NCBI GenBank assembly: GCA_007695145.1
Contig: REEI01000080.1
Location: forward strand, 1 to 64,000
DNA: 64,000 nucleotides
Reading direction: 5' to 3'
Source: Saprospirales bacterium
GTDB taxonomy: Bacteria > Bacteroidota > Bacteroidia > Chitinophagales > Saprospiraceae
Below the pieces are notes generated by a model. The model worked only from the letters and a program-made list of their open reading frames with translations. It was not told the origin of the DNA and did not search any database. The translations under genes and the position numbers were made by a program. Numbering within the stretch: the first letter of the stretch is position 1; each line of letters starts with the position of its first letter. This document shows, piece after piece, positions 17,463-26,132 of this stretch.

Positions 17463-18098
17463 ATGATTCTCGAAACAGACATAACGAACCTGGTTATGGG
17501 CAATTGCTCATCCCAGTTGCATCAAATTCATCATAGTGAATTGAACATCGCCATCTATGAAAGGCCAATTTATCACCTTAAGGAAGAAATAGAATCTTTG
17601 CTTTCTGAATTTACAGAGATAAGGAAAAGCGGAGAATTTGAGTTAATTCAAAAAACACTACGGAAAGCTTTGGGTCAATTCCCATTAATTCTCAACGATA
17701 TCTGTTCATTGCTTGAGCTTTTCAAAGAAATCACCCAGGGGGAATACTTCAAACTACTGCTTGCAACAGTTAATACTAATATGTGTAGGAGGTTTCATAC
17801 AGACTTAAATGATTTAAGATTGCTATGCACATACTCAGGTCCCGGTACCCTTTGGCTTGAGGATGATAATGTGGACAGACTAGCATTGAATAATGGTGGC
17901 AATAATGAGTCCATTGTCATAGACAAAAACCGCATAAAACATGCAGAAACGGGACATGTAGTTGTCTTGAAAGGGGCCCTTTATGGAAAAGTTGGCACGA
18001 GGGCGATTGTTCACAGAAGTCCTACAATAGAAGAGAGTGGCGAAAGCCGATTACTCTTAAGAATTGATTCCGACCAGTTTTTAAACTTTGACAGATGA
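17463..18098 (+). CDS. DUF1826 family protein (zinc-homeostasis associated)
   Basis: Protein of 211 residues matching the DUF1826 family pattern: a helical N-terminal half, then CRRFHTDLNDLRLLCTYSGP, GTLWLEDDNVDR, HAETGHVVVLKGALY and HRSPTIEESGESRLLLRIDS. Conserved His/Cys/Asp residues in the C-terminal half could bind metal. DUF1826 genes are commonly found beside COG0523 GTPases under Zur control, and here the GTPase is third in the same operon. The stop codon overlaps the next start (ATGA), indicating translational coupling. Biochemical function is not established. Confidence 0.82.
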   Translation: MILETDITNLVMGNCSSQLHQIHHSELNIAIYERPIYHLKEEIESLLSEFTEIRKSGEFELIQKTLRKALGQFPLILNDICSLLELFKEITQGEYFKLLLATVNTNMCRRFHTDLNDLRLLCTYSGPGTLWLEDDNVDRLALNNGGNNESIVIDKNRIKHAETGHVVVLKGALYGKVGTRAIVHRSPTIEESGESRLLLRIDSDQFLNFDR

Positions 18099-18289
18099 TC
18101 CCAAAGACCTTTGAAGAATGGAAAAATTGTATTGTCTATGATTGCAAAATAAATCTGAACAGGTCATTTGCACAAAAACGCATAGCGGTATATCGCGATA
18201 AAAATCAAGCTGAAACCAAGAAATTTATTTTACTTTATGGTGAAAACCATTTAAATAACATCATTCAATGGCTCAAACAAATACGATAA
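18095..18289 (+). CDS. Small protein in zinc operon, function unknown
   Basis: Small protein of 64 residues: [20 protein letters not shown] at the start, then basic helical text and a C-terminal WLKQIR. It has two cysteines (12 and 17) and no membrane segment. It overlaps the DUF1826 gene by 4 bases (ATGA) and the GTPase gene by 22 bases. This tight packing, plus an N-terminal TFEEWKNCI pattern that looks structured, supports a real gene rather than a chance frame. Given the context it may act in zinc supply, but no family name is recognised. Confidence 0.7.
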   Translation: MIPKTFEEWKNCIVYDCKINLNRSFAQKRIAVYRDKNQAETKKFILLYGENHLNNIIQWLKQIR

Positions 18290-19488
18290 CTAAGAAATTG
18301 CCTGTCACTGTACTAAGTGGTTTTCTGGGAGCAGGTAAAACGACTTTGCTCAATCATATTTTACACAATAAAGAGGGATTAAAAGTAGCCGTTATAGTCA
18401 ACGATATGAGCGAGGTGAATGTCGATGCCAGACTGGTAAGTGAACAGAATACGCTTTCGCGTACTGAGGAAAAGTTAGTGGAAATGAGTAATGGTTGTAT
18501 CTGTTGCACGCTGAGAGAGGATTTGATCATAGAGGTGGAAAAATTGGCCAATGAGGGTCGCTTTGATTATTTACTCATTGAAAGTACCGGTATTAGTGAA
18601 CCTGTTCCGGTTGCTCAAACCTTTAGTTTTGTAAATGAAGAGAATGGTATAAACTTGTCAAATTTCAGCTATATAGACACCATGGTTACTGTGGTGGATT
18701 GTTACAATTTTTTTGAGGATTTCGGTTCAAACGAATTGTTGCTCGATAGGCAGTTGACCGATATGGAAGGGGATTACAGAACGATCGTTAATCTTTTGAC
18801 CGATCAGATTGAGTTCGCAAATGTAATAGTACTCAATAAAACAGATTTGGTTGATAGAAAAACTTTAGGTCTGTTGGAGGCTGCTATCCGCAAACTCAAT
18901 CCGGGCGCAAATATTATCACCTCTGAATTTGGCAAAATTCCATGTGAAAGTATACTGAATACAAGCTTGTTTGATTTTGAAGAAGCCCATTTATCAGCAG
19001 GCTGGATAAAGGAATTGGAAGCCGGACACCATACTCCCGAAACAGAAGAGTATGGTATATCTTCCTTCGTTTTCAGAAATCAAAAGCCATTTCATCCTGA
19101 GAGATTTTGGGAGTATTTGAATGAGAGCTATCCAGCCGGAGTAATCAGAGCTAAGGGTCTATTCTGGTTGGCATCAAGGCCCAGCGATGCTATCAATTTT
19201 AGCCAGGCAGGTGGTTCTTCAAGACTGGAGAGAGCAGGTGTTTGGTGGGCGAGTATGTCATTCGTAGATCGGATTCACTATCAATCATTTATCGACAATA
19301 AAGAATTCATTGAAAGTAAATGGCACCAAAAATGGGGAGATCGCATGAATGAGATTGTCTTTATCGGACAAGACCTGGAGAAAGAAAGTATTATTGCCGA
19401 TCTGGAAAAATGCCTGCTTCAGGACGATGAGATGGATCAATATGACAATAATGAGGGTTTTAATGACCCATTCCCACTTGAGATTTAA
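18268..19488 (+). CDS. COG0523 (CobW/ZigA-type) GTPase metallochaperone
   Basis: G3E-family GTPase of 406 residues that likely delivers zinc to client proteins during zinc starvation. Motifs: Walker [10 protein letters not shown] (18-26), the metal-binding GCICC motif (76-80), Walker B-like [16 protein letters not shown] (104-119), and NKTD (190-193) for guanine recognition. The C-terminal half ([21 protein letters not shown], then AGVWWAS) matches the longer ZigA/YciC-like subclass. It is the last gene of a three-gene overlapping operon behind a Zur-like palindrome. A cobalamin (CobW proper) role is unlikely, as no cobalamin gene is near. Confidence 0.92.
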   Translation: MAQTNTITKKLPVTVLSGFLGAGKTTLLNHILHNKEGLKVAVIVNDMSEVNVDARLVSEQNTLSRTEEKLVEMSNGCICCTLREDLIIEVEKLANEGRFDYLLIESTGISEPVPVAQTFSFVNEENGINLSNFSYIDTMVTVVDCYNFFEDFGSNELLLDRQLTDMEGDYRTIVNLLTDQIEFANVIVLNKTDLVDRKTLGLLEAAIRKLNPGANIITSEFGKIPCESILNTSLFDFEEAHLSAGWIKELEAGHHTPETEEYGISSFVFRNQKPFHPERFWEYLNESYPAGVIRAKGLFWLASRPSDAINFSQAGGSSRLERAGVWWASMSFVDRIHYQSFIDNKEFIESKWHQKWGDRMNEIVFIGQDLEKESIIADLEKCLLQDDEMDQYDNNEGFNDPFPLEI

Positions 19489-19919
19489 ACATCTAATACG
19501 CCATTCCTACTGCAGCCTTTTAAATTTTCCCAATGATTAATTTTACCAAAAGGCTATGTTCGAACATCTGTTTTTGTGAGAAAATTGTTTGTTTTTTTTA
19601 AGAATAGAGGCCTTTTTCAGCGCGTTTAAAAACAACTTAAACCACTGTAAAGAATCCTTATAGGTTGAAGGTAAATCCCCTCCTGGAAAGTGGCCATCTC
19701 TGCAGGTTGAAGGCTTTGGGCCTGATAAAAAAGAGGGGTGAAATGAAAACCCCTTTGAATATCAGCTAGTTCCTGAATTTGATTGCACCTGTAATTCACC
19801 TTTCCAAAAAAAAACCACTAGTACTCCTAGGCAACCAAAACCTTCCAATCATTGTTTAAGCCATTGATTTGCAAACCCCAAAGCCTTAGCTCTGTAATTA
19901 GGACAAAAATTGGAGAAGT
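19489..19919. other. Intergenic stretch with no recognised feature
   Basis: About 430 bases between the zinc operon and the PAS-UbiA gene. It is AT-rich in its first part. AGGTTGAAGG occurs twice in the middle. No terminator, RNA gene or coding frame is convincing. A GGAG sequence lies just upstream of the next ATG. Confidence 0.45.
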
Positions 19920-21185
19920 ATGAAAAGTGTAATTACCTGTGACATGGAAGGAGTCATAGAGACTTTTAATAAAGGCGCTGAGGAAATGTTTGGTTACCAG
20001 GCAGCAGAACTGATAGGTAAAAAAAGGGTTTCACTTTTCTCTCCGGGGGAAATTGTGCTTCAGAATGTGGCTACATGGTTAGAAAATGCTTCAAATGAGG
20101 GCGAACACATCACTGAAACCATCTTTTTGCGAAAAGACGGAACATCCTTTAATGCACGGATTAGGGTTACACCTACCTATAAAAACGGCAAAAATAATCC
20201 ACAGACAGGGTATTGTGGGGTTACAGAAGTACTCGATAAGCCGGTTGAGGTTCCCATCAAGTGGACCACCTATCTAATAAAAGCTCTGGCCATAACACGC
20301 ATGCCCTTTTTATCTGCAGTATTAGGTCCTGCTTTTATTGCAGGTGCCTATGCGGCCACTTATTCACTGGATGCGGGCCAGTTTAACTGGTGGTTGTTTA
20401 CGCTGACTTGCCTGGGTGTTGCTCTTCTGCATCTCTCCAGCAATGTTTTCAATGACTACTTTGATGTAAAAGACGGTACCGACGATGCCAATACCGCCTA
20501 CTTTACGCAATATACTGGTGGAAGCAGGGCAATAGAATTAGGCCTGATCAACTTGCAAAACACCTTGCGGTTGGCAATAGTGTTGTTATTGGCAGCGCTC
20601 ACCATTGGAATCTATCTGACCATTCAAACTGGATGGCTTACCCTTCTATTAGGTCTGGCGGGAGCGTTTATGGGATATTTCTACACCGCTCCGCCCCTTC
20701 GTCTAGTTGCCAGAAAAGGACTCGGGGAATTGACCATCACTCTGGCCTTTGGATGTATTGTTACTTTGGGAACATACTTCGTGCTCACGGGCCAACTGAG
20801 CTGGATGGCCTTTCTCATTGGAGTCCCTTCCGGCCTTCTCACTGCAAATATTTTGCTCATCAATGAGTTTCCCGATGCAGAATCAGATGCTTCCACAGGA
20901 AAAAATCACCTGGTAGTCACCTTTGGCAAGAAGACTAGCATATACATCTACCTGTTCATTCTCTTACTGGCAGTCGCCTCATACGGATGGATATACGCAC
21001 TGCTTGATTTCCAAAATATATGGATAACAGTAGTCGCACTTCTGACTCTTTTCTTTGGTCTGTACATTTTCTCAAATATGCAGAAGCACTACAAGTCTAG
21101 AGAGTTAGTAAAATCCAACGTAAATACTATTATCCTGAGTTCTGCCAGTTCGATACTTTTCACGATCGCTCTCTTATTAGGCTGA
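19920..21185 (+). CDS. PAS domain-UbiA prenyltransferase fusion protein
   Basis: Single frame of 421 residues joining two domains. Residues 1-105 read as a PAS sensor (MEGVIETFNKGAEEMFGYQA, LIGKKRVSLFSPGE, IFLRKDGTSFNARIRVTPTY). Residues about 118-421 are a polytopic UbiA-family prenyltransferase, closest in pattern to MenA-like enzymes: the first Asp-rich motif NDYFDVKDGTDDAN (178-191), GGSRAIELG (200-208), YTAPPLRL (255-262) and the second motif NEFPDAESD (315-323). About eight or nine membrane segments are visible. UbiA enzymes transfer isoprenoid chains to aromatic acceptors in quinone or related lipid synthesis. The PAS domain suggests redox, light or ligand control, an inference. The substrate cannot be read from sequence. 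Confidence 0.88.
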   Translation: MKSVITCDMEGVIETFNKGAEEMFGYQAAELIGKKRVSLFSPGEIVLQNVATWLENASNEGEHITETIFLRKDGTSFNARIRVTPTYKNGKNNPQTGYCGVTEVLDKPVEVPIKWTTYLIKALAITRMPFLSAVLGPAFIAGAYAATYSLDAGQFNWWLFTLTCLGVALLHLSSNVFNDYFDVKDGTDDANTAYFTQYTGGSRAIELGLINLQNTLRLAIVLLLAALTIGIYLTIQTGWLTLLLGLAGAFMGYFYTAPPLRLVARKGLGELTITLAFGCIVTLGTYFVLTGQLSWMAFLIGVPSGLLTANILLINEFPDAESDASTGKNHLVVTFGKKTSIYIYLFILLLAVASYGWIYALLDFQNIWITVVALLTLFFGLYIFSNMQKHYKSRELVKSNVNTIILSSASSILFTIALLLG

Positions 21186-21371
21186 TGTTTGCTTATAATG
21201 GGATCCATGGAGTTTCTGAGTTGACCCAATAGATGGCCACTCAATAATTTGCTCTTTCTCGACATAACAAACGAGACTTGAATTTAGTCTTAAGATTCAA
21301 TTTAGCTCAACGGCACAAAGGGCCCAATTCGTCATTTCAGCAATTTTTTCTACATTAGCCCGAAAATTCCT

Positions 21372-21458
21372 ATGTCTTCCTTGAGCTTGGTAATGTTTGC
21401 TCTTCCTGCGGCTATCTTGCTGTTGGCAATTTTCTTGGTCAGTAAAGCCAAAGACTGA
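21372..21458 (+). CDS. 28-residue single-span membrane peptide upstream of symporter
   Basis: ATG 21372 opens a 28-residue frame, MSSLSLVMFALPAAILLLAI then FLVSKAKD, which is a single hydrophobic span with a short charged tail. Its TGA overlaps the ATG of the symporter (TGATG at 21456-21460), a hallmark of translational coupling. Small accessory peptides are known beside sodium symporters (for example MetS-type subunits and 'symporter small accessory protein'), so this is a likely subunit. It was found by reading the sequence; homology was not tested. Confidence 0.65.
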   Translation: MSSLSLVMFALPAAILLLAIFLVSKAKD

Positions 21459-22948
21459 TGGAAACCATCGACATGTCCTCTCAAAACGATTACTGGGCAG
21501 TAATCAGCTTTGTTTTGTATCTCTCAGGTATTGTGGGCATAGGGATATATGCCTCCAGGTTTTCGTCCCGGGGTATAAGCGAATACTTCATAGGAGGCCG
21601 AACCATCAACCGATATGTGGTTGCCCTTTCAGCAGTGGTTTCCGGAAGGTCTGCATGGCTTTTGCTGGGTCTTACCGGTATGGCTTACAGCATGGGAGCT
21701 CAGGCTGTTTGGGCCGCGGTTGGCTATATCCTGGTCGAAGTGTTTTTGTTTTTGTATTACGCACGTAGATTGAGGAGGTACTCCGGAGTCAGGGATTGCA
21801 TTACTGTACCTGACTTCTTTGGGGAGCGGTTTAAAGAGCACGCCTCCATTATTCGGATGGTATTGGTATTCATCATCCTTATTTTTATGGTGGGTTATAT
21901 TTCAGCACAGTTTGTTGCAGGAGGAAAAACTTTTGCTGCGGGCTTTGGACTGCAAGCTGAAACTGGTATGTGGATAACCGCCACGATTGTTTTACTCTAT
22001 ACAATGATAGGAGGATTTTTGGCGGTTAGCCTCACAGATATGGTCCAGGCTTTTCTGATGCTCATTTCGCTTTTTTTGCTACCCGCACTGGTCATCTTTG
22101 ATGCGGGTGGATGGGTAGCCATTACAGATGAATTATCTTCCATTAATCCCTCCCTGATCGACCCCTATGCGTTGACCATAGGCGCAGCCATTGGGAGCCT
22201 GGGAATTGGTTTAGGTTCTCCTGGCAATCCCCACATCATTTCGCGCTACCTCAGTATTGAAGACGAAAAGCAACTAAAAGTGGCTTGTCTGGCCGGAACC
22301 TTCTGGAATATCATCATGGCCTGGGGTGCCCTTTTTACCGGTTTGGCAGGCAGGGTAATTTTCCCTGAATTGTCTATGTTACCCGGAGAGGATACCGAAA
22401 ACCTATTTCCTTTTCTTGCCCAGAGCTATCTGCCTCCTTTCCTCTTTGGGTTGGTTGTGGCCTCCATATTTGCAGCCATTATGTCCTCTGCCGACTCCCA
22501 GCTGCTGGTAGCTGCTTCCAGTGTAGTTAGGGATTTCTATCAGAAAATAATCGCCCGTGATAAACAGCTTTCCAATCGATTATTGGTGCGCAGCAGTAGA
22601 ATGGTTGTTTTAGTATTGGTAGTCATTTCTTTGATTACGGGTTTTTTCGCTGAAGATCTGGTATATTGGTTGGTGCTTTTTGCCTGGGCGGGTCTGGGTG
22701 CTGCACTTGGCCCAACCTCAATACTTGCCCTTTACTGGAAAAAAACTACCGGACCGGGAGTTCTCGCGGGCATGTTGAGTGGTGCTCTGGTAACCATAAT
22801 TTGGAGGTTGACCCCCTGTCTGCGCGAAATCTCATATGAACTCATACCCGGGTTTACAGCAGGTCTGCTGGCTACCATAATTGTCAGCCTTTTCAGCAGT
22901 CCCCCCGCTTCTGTAGAGAAGGATTTTAAAATTTTTGCCGGTTCCTAA
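21458..22948 (+). CDS. Sodium:solute symporter (SSS family, PutP-like)
   Basis: Inner-membrane secondary transporter of 496 residues with about 13 hydrophobic segments. Recognisable PutP-type text: SRGISEYFIGGRTINRYVVALSA (read as two pieces around residue 30-50), SGRSAWLLLGLTGMAYSMG, TVPDFFGERF, LYTMIGGFLAVSLTDMVQ, LGIGLGSPGNPHIISRYLS, and IMSSADSQLLVAASSVVRDFY. The last motif is the SSS signature. The family couples sodium entry to uptake of proline or related solutes; the exact solute is uncertain because neighbours give no hint. It is translationally coupled to the 28-residue peptide before it. Confidence 0.9.
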   Translation: METIDMSSQNDYWAVISFVLYLSGIVGIGIYASRFSSRGISEYFIGGRTINRYVVALSAVVSGRSAWLLLGLTGMAYSMGAQAVWAAVGYILVEVFLFLYYARRLRRYSGVRDCITVPDFFGERFKEHASIIRMVLVFIILIFMVGYISAQFVAGGKTFAAGFGLQAETGMWITATIVLLYTMIGGFLAVSLTDMVQAFLMLISLFLLPALVIFDAGGWVAITDELSSINPSLIDPYALTIGAAIGSLGIGLGSPGNPHIISRYLSIEDEKQLKVACLAGTFWNIIMAWGALFTGLAGRVIFPELSMLPGEDTENLFPFLAQSYLPPFLFGLVVASIFAAIMSSADSQLLVAASSVVRDFYQKIIARDKQLSNRLLVRSSRMVVLVLVVISLITGFFAEDLVYWLVLFAWAGLGAALGPTSILALYWKKTTGPGVLAGMLSGALVTIIWRLTPCLREISYELIPGFTAGLLATIIVSLFSSPPASVEKDFKIFAGS

Positions 22949-22993
22949 AGCACAGTTGCAAGGTTGTTGTTTTATTGACTACTTGATCGGCTT

Positions 22994-23028
22994 TTTGAAA
23001 TTAAAGCTTTAAGTTCTTTATATCTTTG
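22994..23028 (+). promoter_or_regulatory. Possible promoter for manC
   Basis: TATCTTTG at 23021-23028 is a perfect TAnnTTTG -7 element, 22 bases before the ATG. The nearest TTTG (22994-22997) is 23 bases further up, longer than usual, so only the -7 element is strong. Confidence 0.4.
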
Positions 23029-23050
23029 TGATCACGGAAAAATATACCAC

Positions 23051-24118
23051 ATGACTAAACAGCTTTACGCAGCTATTATGGCAGGAGGGTCGGGCACTCG
23101 ATTCTGGCCCGCAAGTCGGAAGGCACACCCCAAACAGTTTTTAGATGTAAATCAATCAGGTCAAACCCTGCTTCAGAAAACTTACAATCGGTTTAAATCA
23201 TTTGTAGAGGAGGATAAAATAAAGGTGGTCAGTATTGAAGATTATGCCGATGCTATACTTGAGCAAACGGGTCGTGGAGAAGGTGTTTTAATTGAAGAGC
23301 CCATGATGAGAAATACTGCAGCAGCAGTGGCGCTCTCTGCTTTTGAAATCAATTTGCTTAACCCCGAGGCTATAATGATCATGAGTCCTGCTGATCATTT
23401 GATTGAGGACGAAAAGGAATTTAGAGAATCGATTGAGCGCTGTACCTTATTTGCTGAAAAAAACGATGCTCTGATTACTATTGGCATTCAACCCAGCTCG
23501 GCCCATACCGGCTATGGATATATCAAAAGAGGAAAAGAAACAGGACAGCTCTTTGAAGTGAGTGAATTCACTGAAAAGCCAGTAAAACTAAAGGCTGAAG
23601 AGTTTTTACAAAGTGGTGAATACTTTTGGAATGCGGGAATTTTTGTTTGGAGTATAAAAAGTATCCTCAAGGCCTTTTTTGAGTGCGCTCCCGAAATTTA
23701 CGAACCCCTGGCAACCTTATACAAAAAGGGAAGGCCACAACTCAACGAACTAAGGGAAGTTTATAGTAAATTGCCATCCATTTCAGTTGATTATGCCATC
23801 CTTGAAAAAGCTGATAATGTATTTACCTGCCCATCAAATCCCGGATGGTCGGACCTCGGCAGTTGGAAAACGATTTTCGACATTTCTGAGGCTGATGATC
23901 AGGGAAACGTCAGAGGAAAAAGTAGGGTGACCACCCACGACAGCAGTGGTTGTTTTATTAGGGGGAAAGAGGGTAAACTATATGCACTGATTGGAATGAA
24001 AGATATAGGTATTGTAGACATGGAGGATGTAACAATGATTTTTCCACTCAGTAGGGATCAGGATGTGAAGGTGCTGCTTGAAAAAGTGCGAAGAGTGCAC
24101 GGGAGTGAGTTTGATTGA
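23051..24118 (+). CDS. manC: Mannose-1-phosphate guanylyltransferase
   Basis: Cytoplasmic nucleotidyltransferase that makes GDP-mannose from mannose-1-phosphate and GTP for glycan synthesis. The 355-residue length fits the single-domain GDP-mannose pyrophosphorylase common in Bacteroidota, without the C-terminal isomerase domain. Motifs: MAGGSGTRFWPASRKAHPKQF at residues 10-30 (nucleotide loop, split here for length only), EEPMMRNTAAAVAL, MSPADHLI, GYGYIKRG, EFTEKP, YFWNAGIFVW, and SVDYAILEKADNV followed by WSDLGSWK. It may supply GDP-mannose to the glycosyltransferases elsewhere in the window. Confidence 0.95.
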   Translation: MTKQLYAAIMAGGSGTRFWPASRKAHPKQFLDVNQSGQTLLQKTYNRFKSFVEEDKIKVVSIEDYADAILEQTGRGEGVLIEEPMMRNTAAAVALSAFEINLLNPEAIMIMSPADHLIEDEKEFRESIERCTLFAEKNDALITIGIQPSSAHTGYGYIKRGKETGQLFEVSEFTEKPVKLKAEEFLQSGEYFWNAGIFVWSIKSILKAFFECAPEIYEPLATLYKKGRPQLNELREVYSKLPSISVDYAILEKADNVFTCPSNPGWSDLGSWKTIFDISEADDQGNVRGKSRVTTHDSSGCFIRGKEGKLYALIGMKDIGIVDMEDVTMIFPLSRDQDVKVLLEKVRRVHGSEFD

Positions 24119-24193
24119 AGTCATTGAATACGAATTTCTTCTCAAAGAAATGATTCTTGAACTTGAGGAGTGCAACTTAATTTAAAGTCCTTT

Positions 24194-24820
24194 ATGGAAG
24201 TGATAAAAAAGTATTTTTCTGACTTAAATGAAGACCAACTCAAAAGATTTGAACAACTCGGTCCTTTGGTGGAGGAGTGGAATAAAAAAATCAATCTGAT
24301 CTCGCGTAAAGATACCGAAAATTTATACACTCACCACATACTTCACAGTCTAAGTATATTTCGCTTTATTCAATTCAGTCCACTCAGTTCTGTTTTGGAT
24401 TTGGGTACAGGAGGTGGGTTTCCTGGCATCCCCCTCGCGATCGCAATGCCAGATGTAAAATTTACCCTCATCGATGCAAGGGCTAAGAAAATAATGGCGG
24501 TGGAAAACATTTGCGCGGAACTGGGAATAGAAAACGTCAGAGCCATGCATTCCCGGGTGGAAGATTTAGAGGGGAAATACGATTTTGTAGTCAGCAGAGC
24601 AGTGGCCTCATTGGACCAGCTGTGCCGCTGGAGTCAGCGACTTATTTCTCAAGAAGAATTCAACCCTCTACCCAATGGACTCATCTGCCTTAAAGGCGGA
24701 GACCTAAAAAAAGAGGTGAAGTCGATGAATAAACGCTTCTACCTGGAAAAAAAGCCCTTGAGTACCTGGTTCAGTGAAGAGTATTTTAATGAAAAATACC
24801 TCCTCTATCTGCAGCTGTAA
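24194..24820 (+). CDS. rsmG: 16S rRNA (guanine527-N7)-methyltransferase
   Basis: SAM-dependent methyltransferase that modifies G527 of 16S rRNA. From ATG 24194 the protein is 208 residues, normal for RsmG. Signature parts: MEVIKKYFSDL start, EEWNKKINLISRKD, HHILHSLSIF, the SAM-binding loop VLDLGTGGGFPGIPLAIAMP, FTLIDARAKKIMAVE, and VVSRAVASLDQLCRWS. A GTG 24 bases upstream is in frame and has a GAGGAG before it, so a start eight residues earlier is possible. I prefer the ATG because family members begin at this point. It is convergent with prfA. Confidence 0.94.
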   Translation: MEVIKKYFSDLNEDQLKRFEQLGPLVEEWNKKINLISRKDTENLYTHHILHSLSIFRFIQFSPLSSVLDLGTGGGFPGIPLAIAMPDVKFTLIDARAKKIMAVENICAELGIENVRAMHSRVEDLEGKYDFVVSRAVASLDQLCRWSQRLISQEEFNPLPNGLICLKGGDLKKEVKSMNKRFYLEKKPLSTWFSEEYFNEKYLLYLQL

Positions 24821-25018
24821 GTAGATTTTTGTAGGATTTAAGGGTGCTTTAGGTACTCATTACTAATAGAGAAAGAGGTTTGATGAGGACGAAAGCTCAA
24901 TCATTGGCGAGGCTTGCGATCTTTTGGCCCGGATGAGAAAAGAGCCCAAATAATTAGGACTATAATTTCCTGCTGTCGCTACGACCCTGCAGGACGCCAA
25001 TACTTTTTCAGCCTCAAG

Positions 25019-26092
25019 TCAATTCTTCATTCCAGAACTTTCAACCCTTTCTGCGTTCTCTGCTATTTTAAGTGCATCGATCACATCTACCAACTTTCCT
25101 GAGATGATCTGATCCAAATTGTAAAGTGTCAAATTGATGCGGTGGTCTGTCATCCTGTTTTGTGGGAAATTATAGGTTCTGATCTTGCCGCTTCTGTCTC
25201 CGGTACCTACCAGACCTCTTCTTTTCTGAGCAAGGGATGATTGCTCTTTTTCCCTTTGAAGAATTTGGATCTTCTGGAATAAGCGCTGCATTGCTATTTC
25301 CCGGTTCTTTATCTGGGAGCGGCTGTCAGTGCATTCCACTGAAATTCCGGTGGGTAAATGAGTCATTCGCACACCTGATTCTGTCTTGTTGACATGTTGT
25401 CCACCGGCACCACTTGATCTGAAGGTGTCCGTGCGGATATCTTCTTTATTCAGATCTATTTCATCTTCTTCATATATCGGAAGCACTGCGACAGTTGCAG
25501 CGGAGGTGTGTACCCTTCCCTGTGATTCTGTTTTAGGTACCCTCTGCACCCTATGAGTCCCGGACTCATACTTCAAATGACCGTAAACATCCTCCCCCTT
25601 TACCTCGAGAACGATTCTTGAATAACCTCCAACTGAGCCTTCACTAAAACTGAGGATTTCGTATTTCCAACCCATGTCATCAAAGAAAGCGGTGTACATT
25701 CTATATAAGTCGCCGGCAAAAATAGCGGCCTCATCACCCCCGGTCCCGGATCGAATTTCAAAAAGAATGTCCAGTTCGTCTTCGGGATCCTTAGGCGTGA
25801 GTAACTTTTTCAAATGGCTTTCGATCTCGTTTTTTTTCTCCTCCAGCTCACTGATTTCCATTCTGGCCATTTCCCGAATCTCTTCATCCTTCTCACGGAG
25901 CATCTCTCTGGCCTGACCAAGCTGATCCAGAATGGCACTCAAATCTTTAAAACCCTTGACAATGGGTGTGATCTTCTTGTATTCTTTGTGCAGCTTAGCA
26001 AACTTTTTCTGATCCGCTACTACCTCCGGGTCGGAGAGTTTTTCTTCCAATACTGCAAATCGATTCCTGAAGGTTTCAAGCTTTTCTAACAT
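25019..26092 (-). CDS. prfA: Peptide chain release factor 1
   Basis: Terminates translation at UAA and UAG. The protein has 357 residues, normal for RF1. Visible parts: acidic helical N-terminus, EIRSGTGGDEAAIFAGDL (112-129), the codon-recognition region HRVQRVPKTESQGRVHTS with a PxT tripeptide at 186-188 that marks RF1 rather than RF2, and the catalytic GGQ loop SSGAGGQHVNKTES (226-239), where Gln232 promotes peptidyl-tRNA hydrolysis. The gene is convergent with rsmG and divergent from the SBBP protein. Confidence 0.97.
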   Translation of the reverse strand: MLEKLETFRNRFAVLEEKLSDPEVVADQKKFAKLHKEYKKITPIVKGFKDLSAILDQLGQAREMLREKDEEIREMARMEISELEEKKNEIESHLKKLLTPKDPEDELDILFEIRSGTGGDEAAIFAGDLYRMYTAFFDDMGWKYEILSFSEGSVGGYSRIVLEVKGEDVYGHLKYESGTHRVQRVPKTESQGRVHTSAATVAVLPIYEEDEIDLNKEDIRTDTFRSSGAGGQHVNKTESGVRMTHLPTGISVECTDSRSQIKNREIAMQRLFQKIQILQREKEQSSLAQKRRGLVGTGDRSGKIRTYNFPQNRMTDHRINLTLYNLDQIISGKLVDVIDALKIAENAERVESSGMKN

Positions 26093-26113
26093 GCTGCAAA
26101 AATACCGGTAAGT

Positions 26114-26130
26114 AGCTTATTTTTTAAGCT
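26114..26130. repeat. Inverted repeat between prfA and the SBBP gene
   Basis: AGCTTA (26114-26119) and TAAGCT (26125-26130) are perfect arms with a five-T loop, located 22 bases upstream of prfA in the divergent region. It could be an operator or chance in AT-rich DNA. Confidence 0.3.
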
Positions 26131-26132
26131 CA

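Noticed and set aside
24881..24894. TGATGAGGACGAAA, resembling the hammerhead ribozyme core
   Set aside because: Stem II would be absent and I cannot form stems I and III with a cleavage triplet around it; most likely chance.
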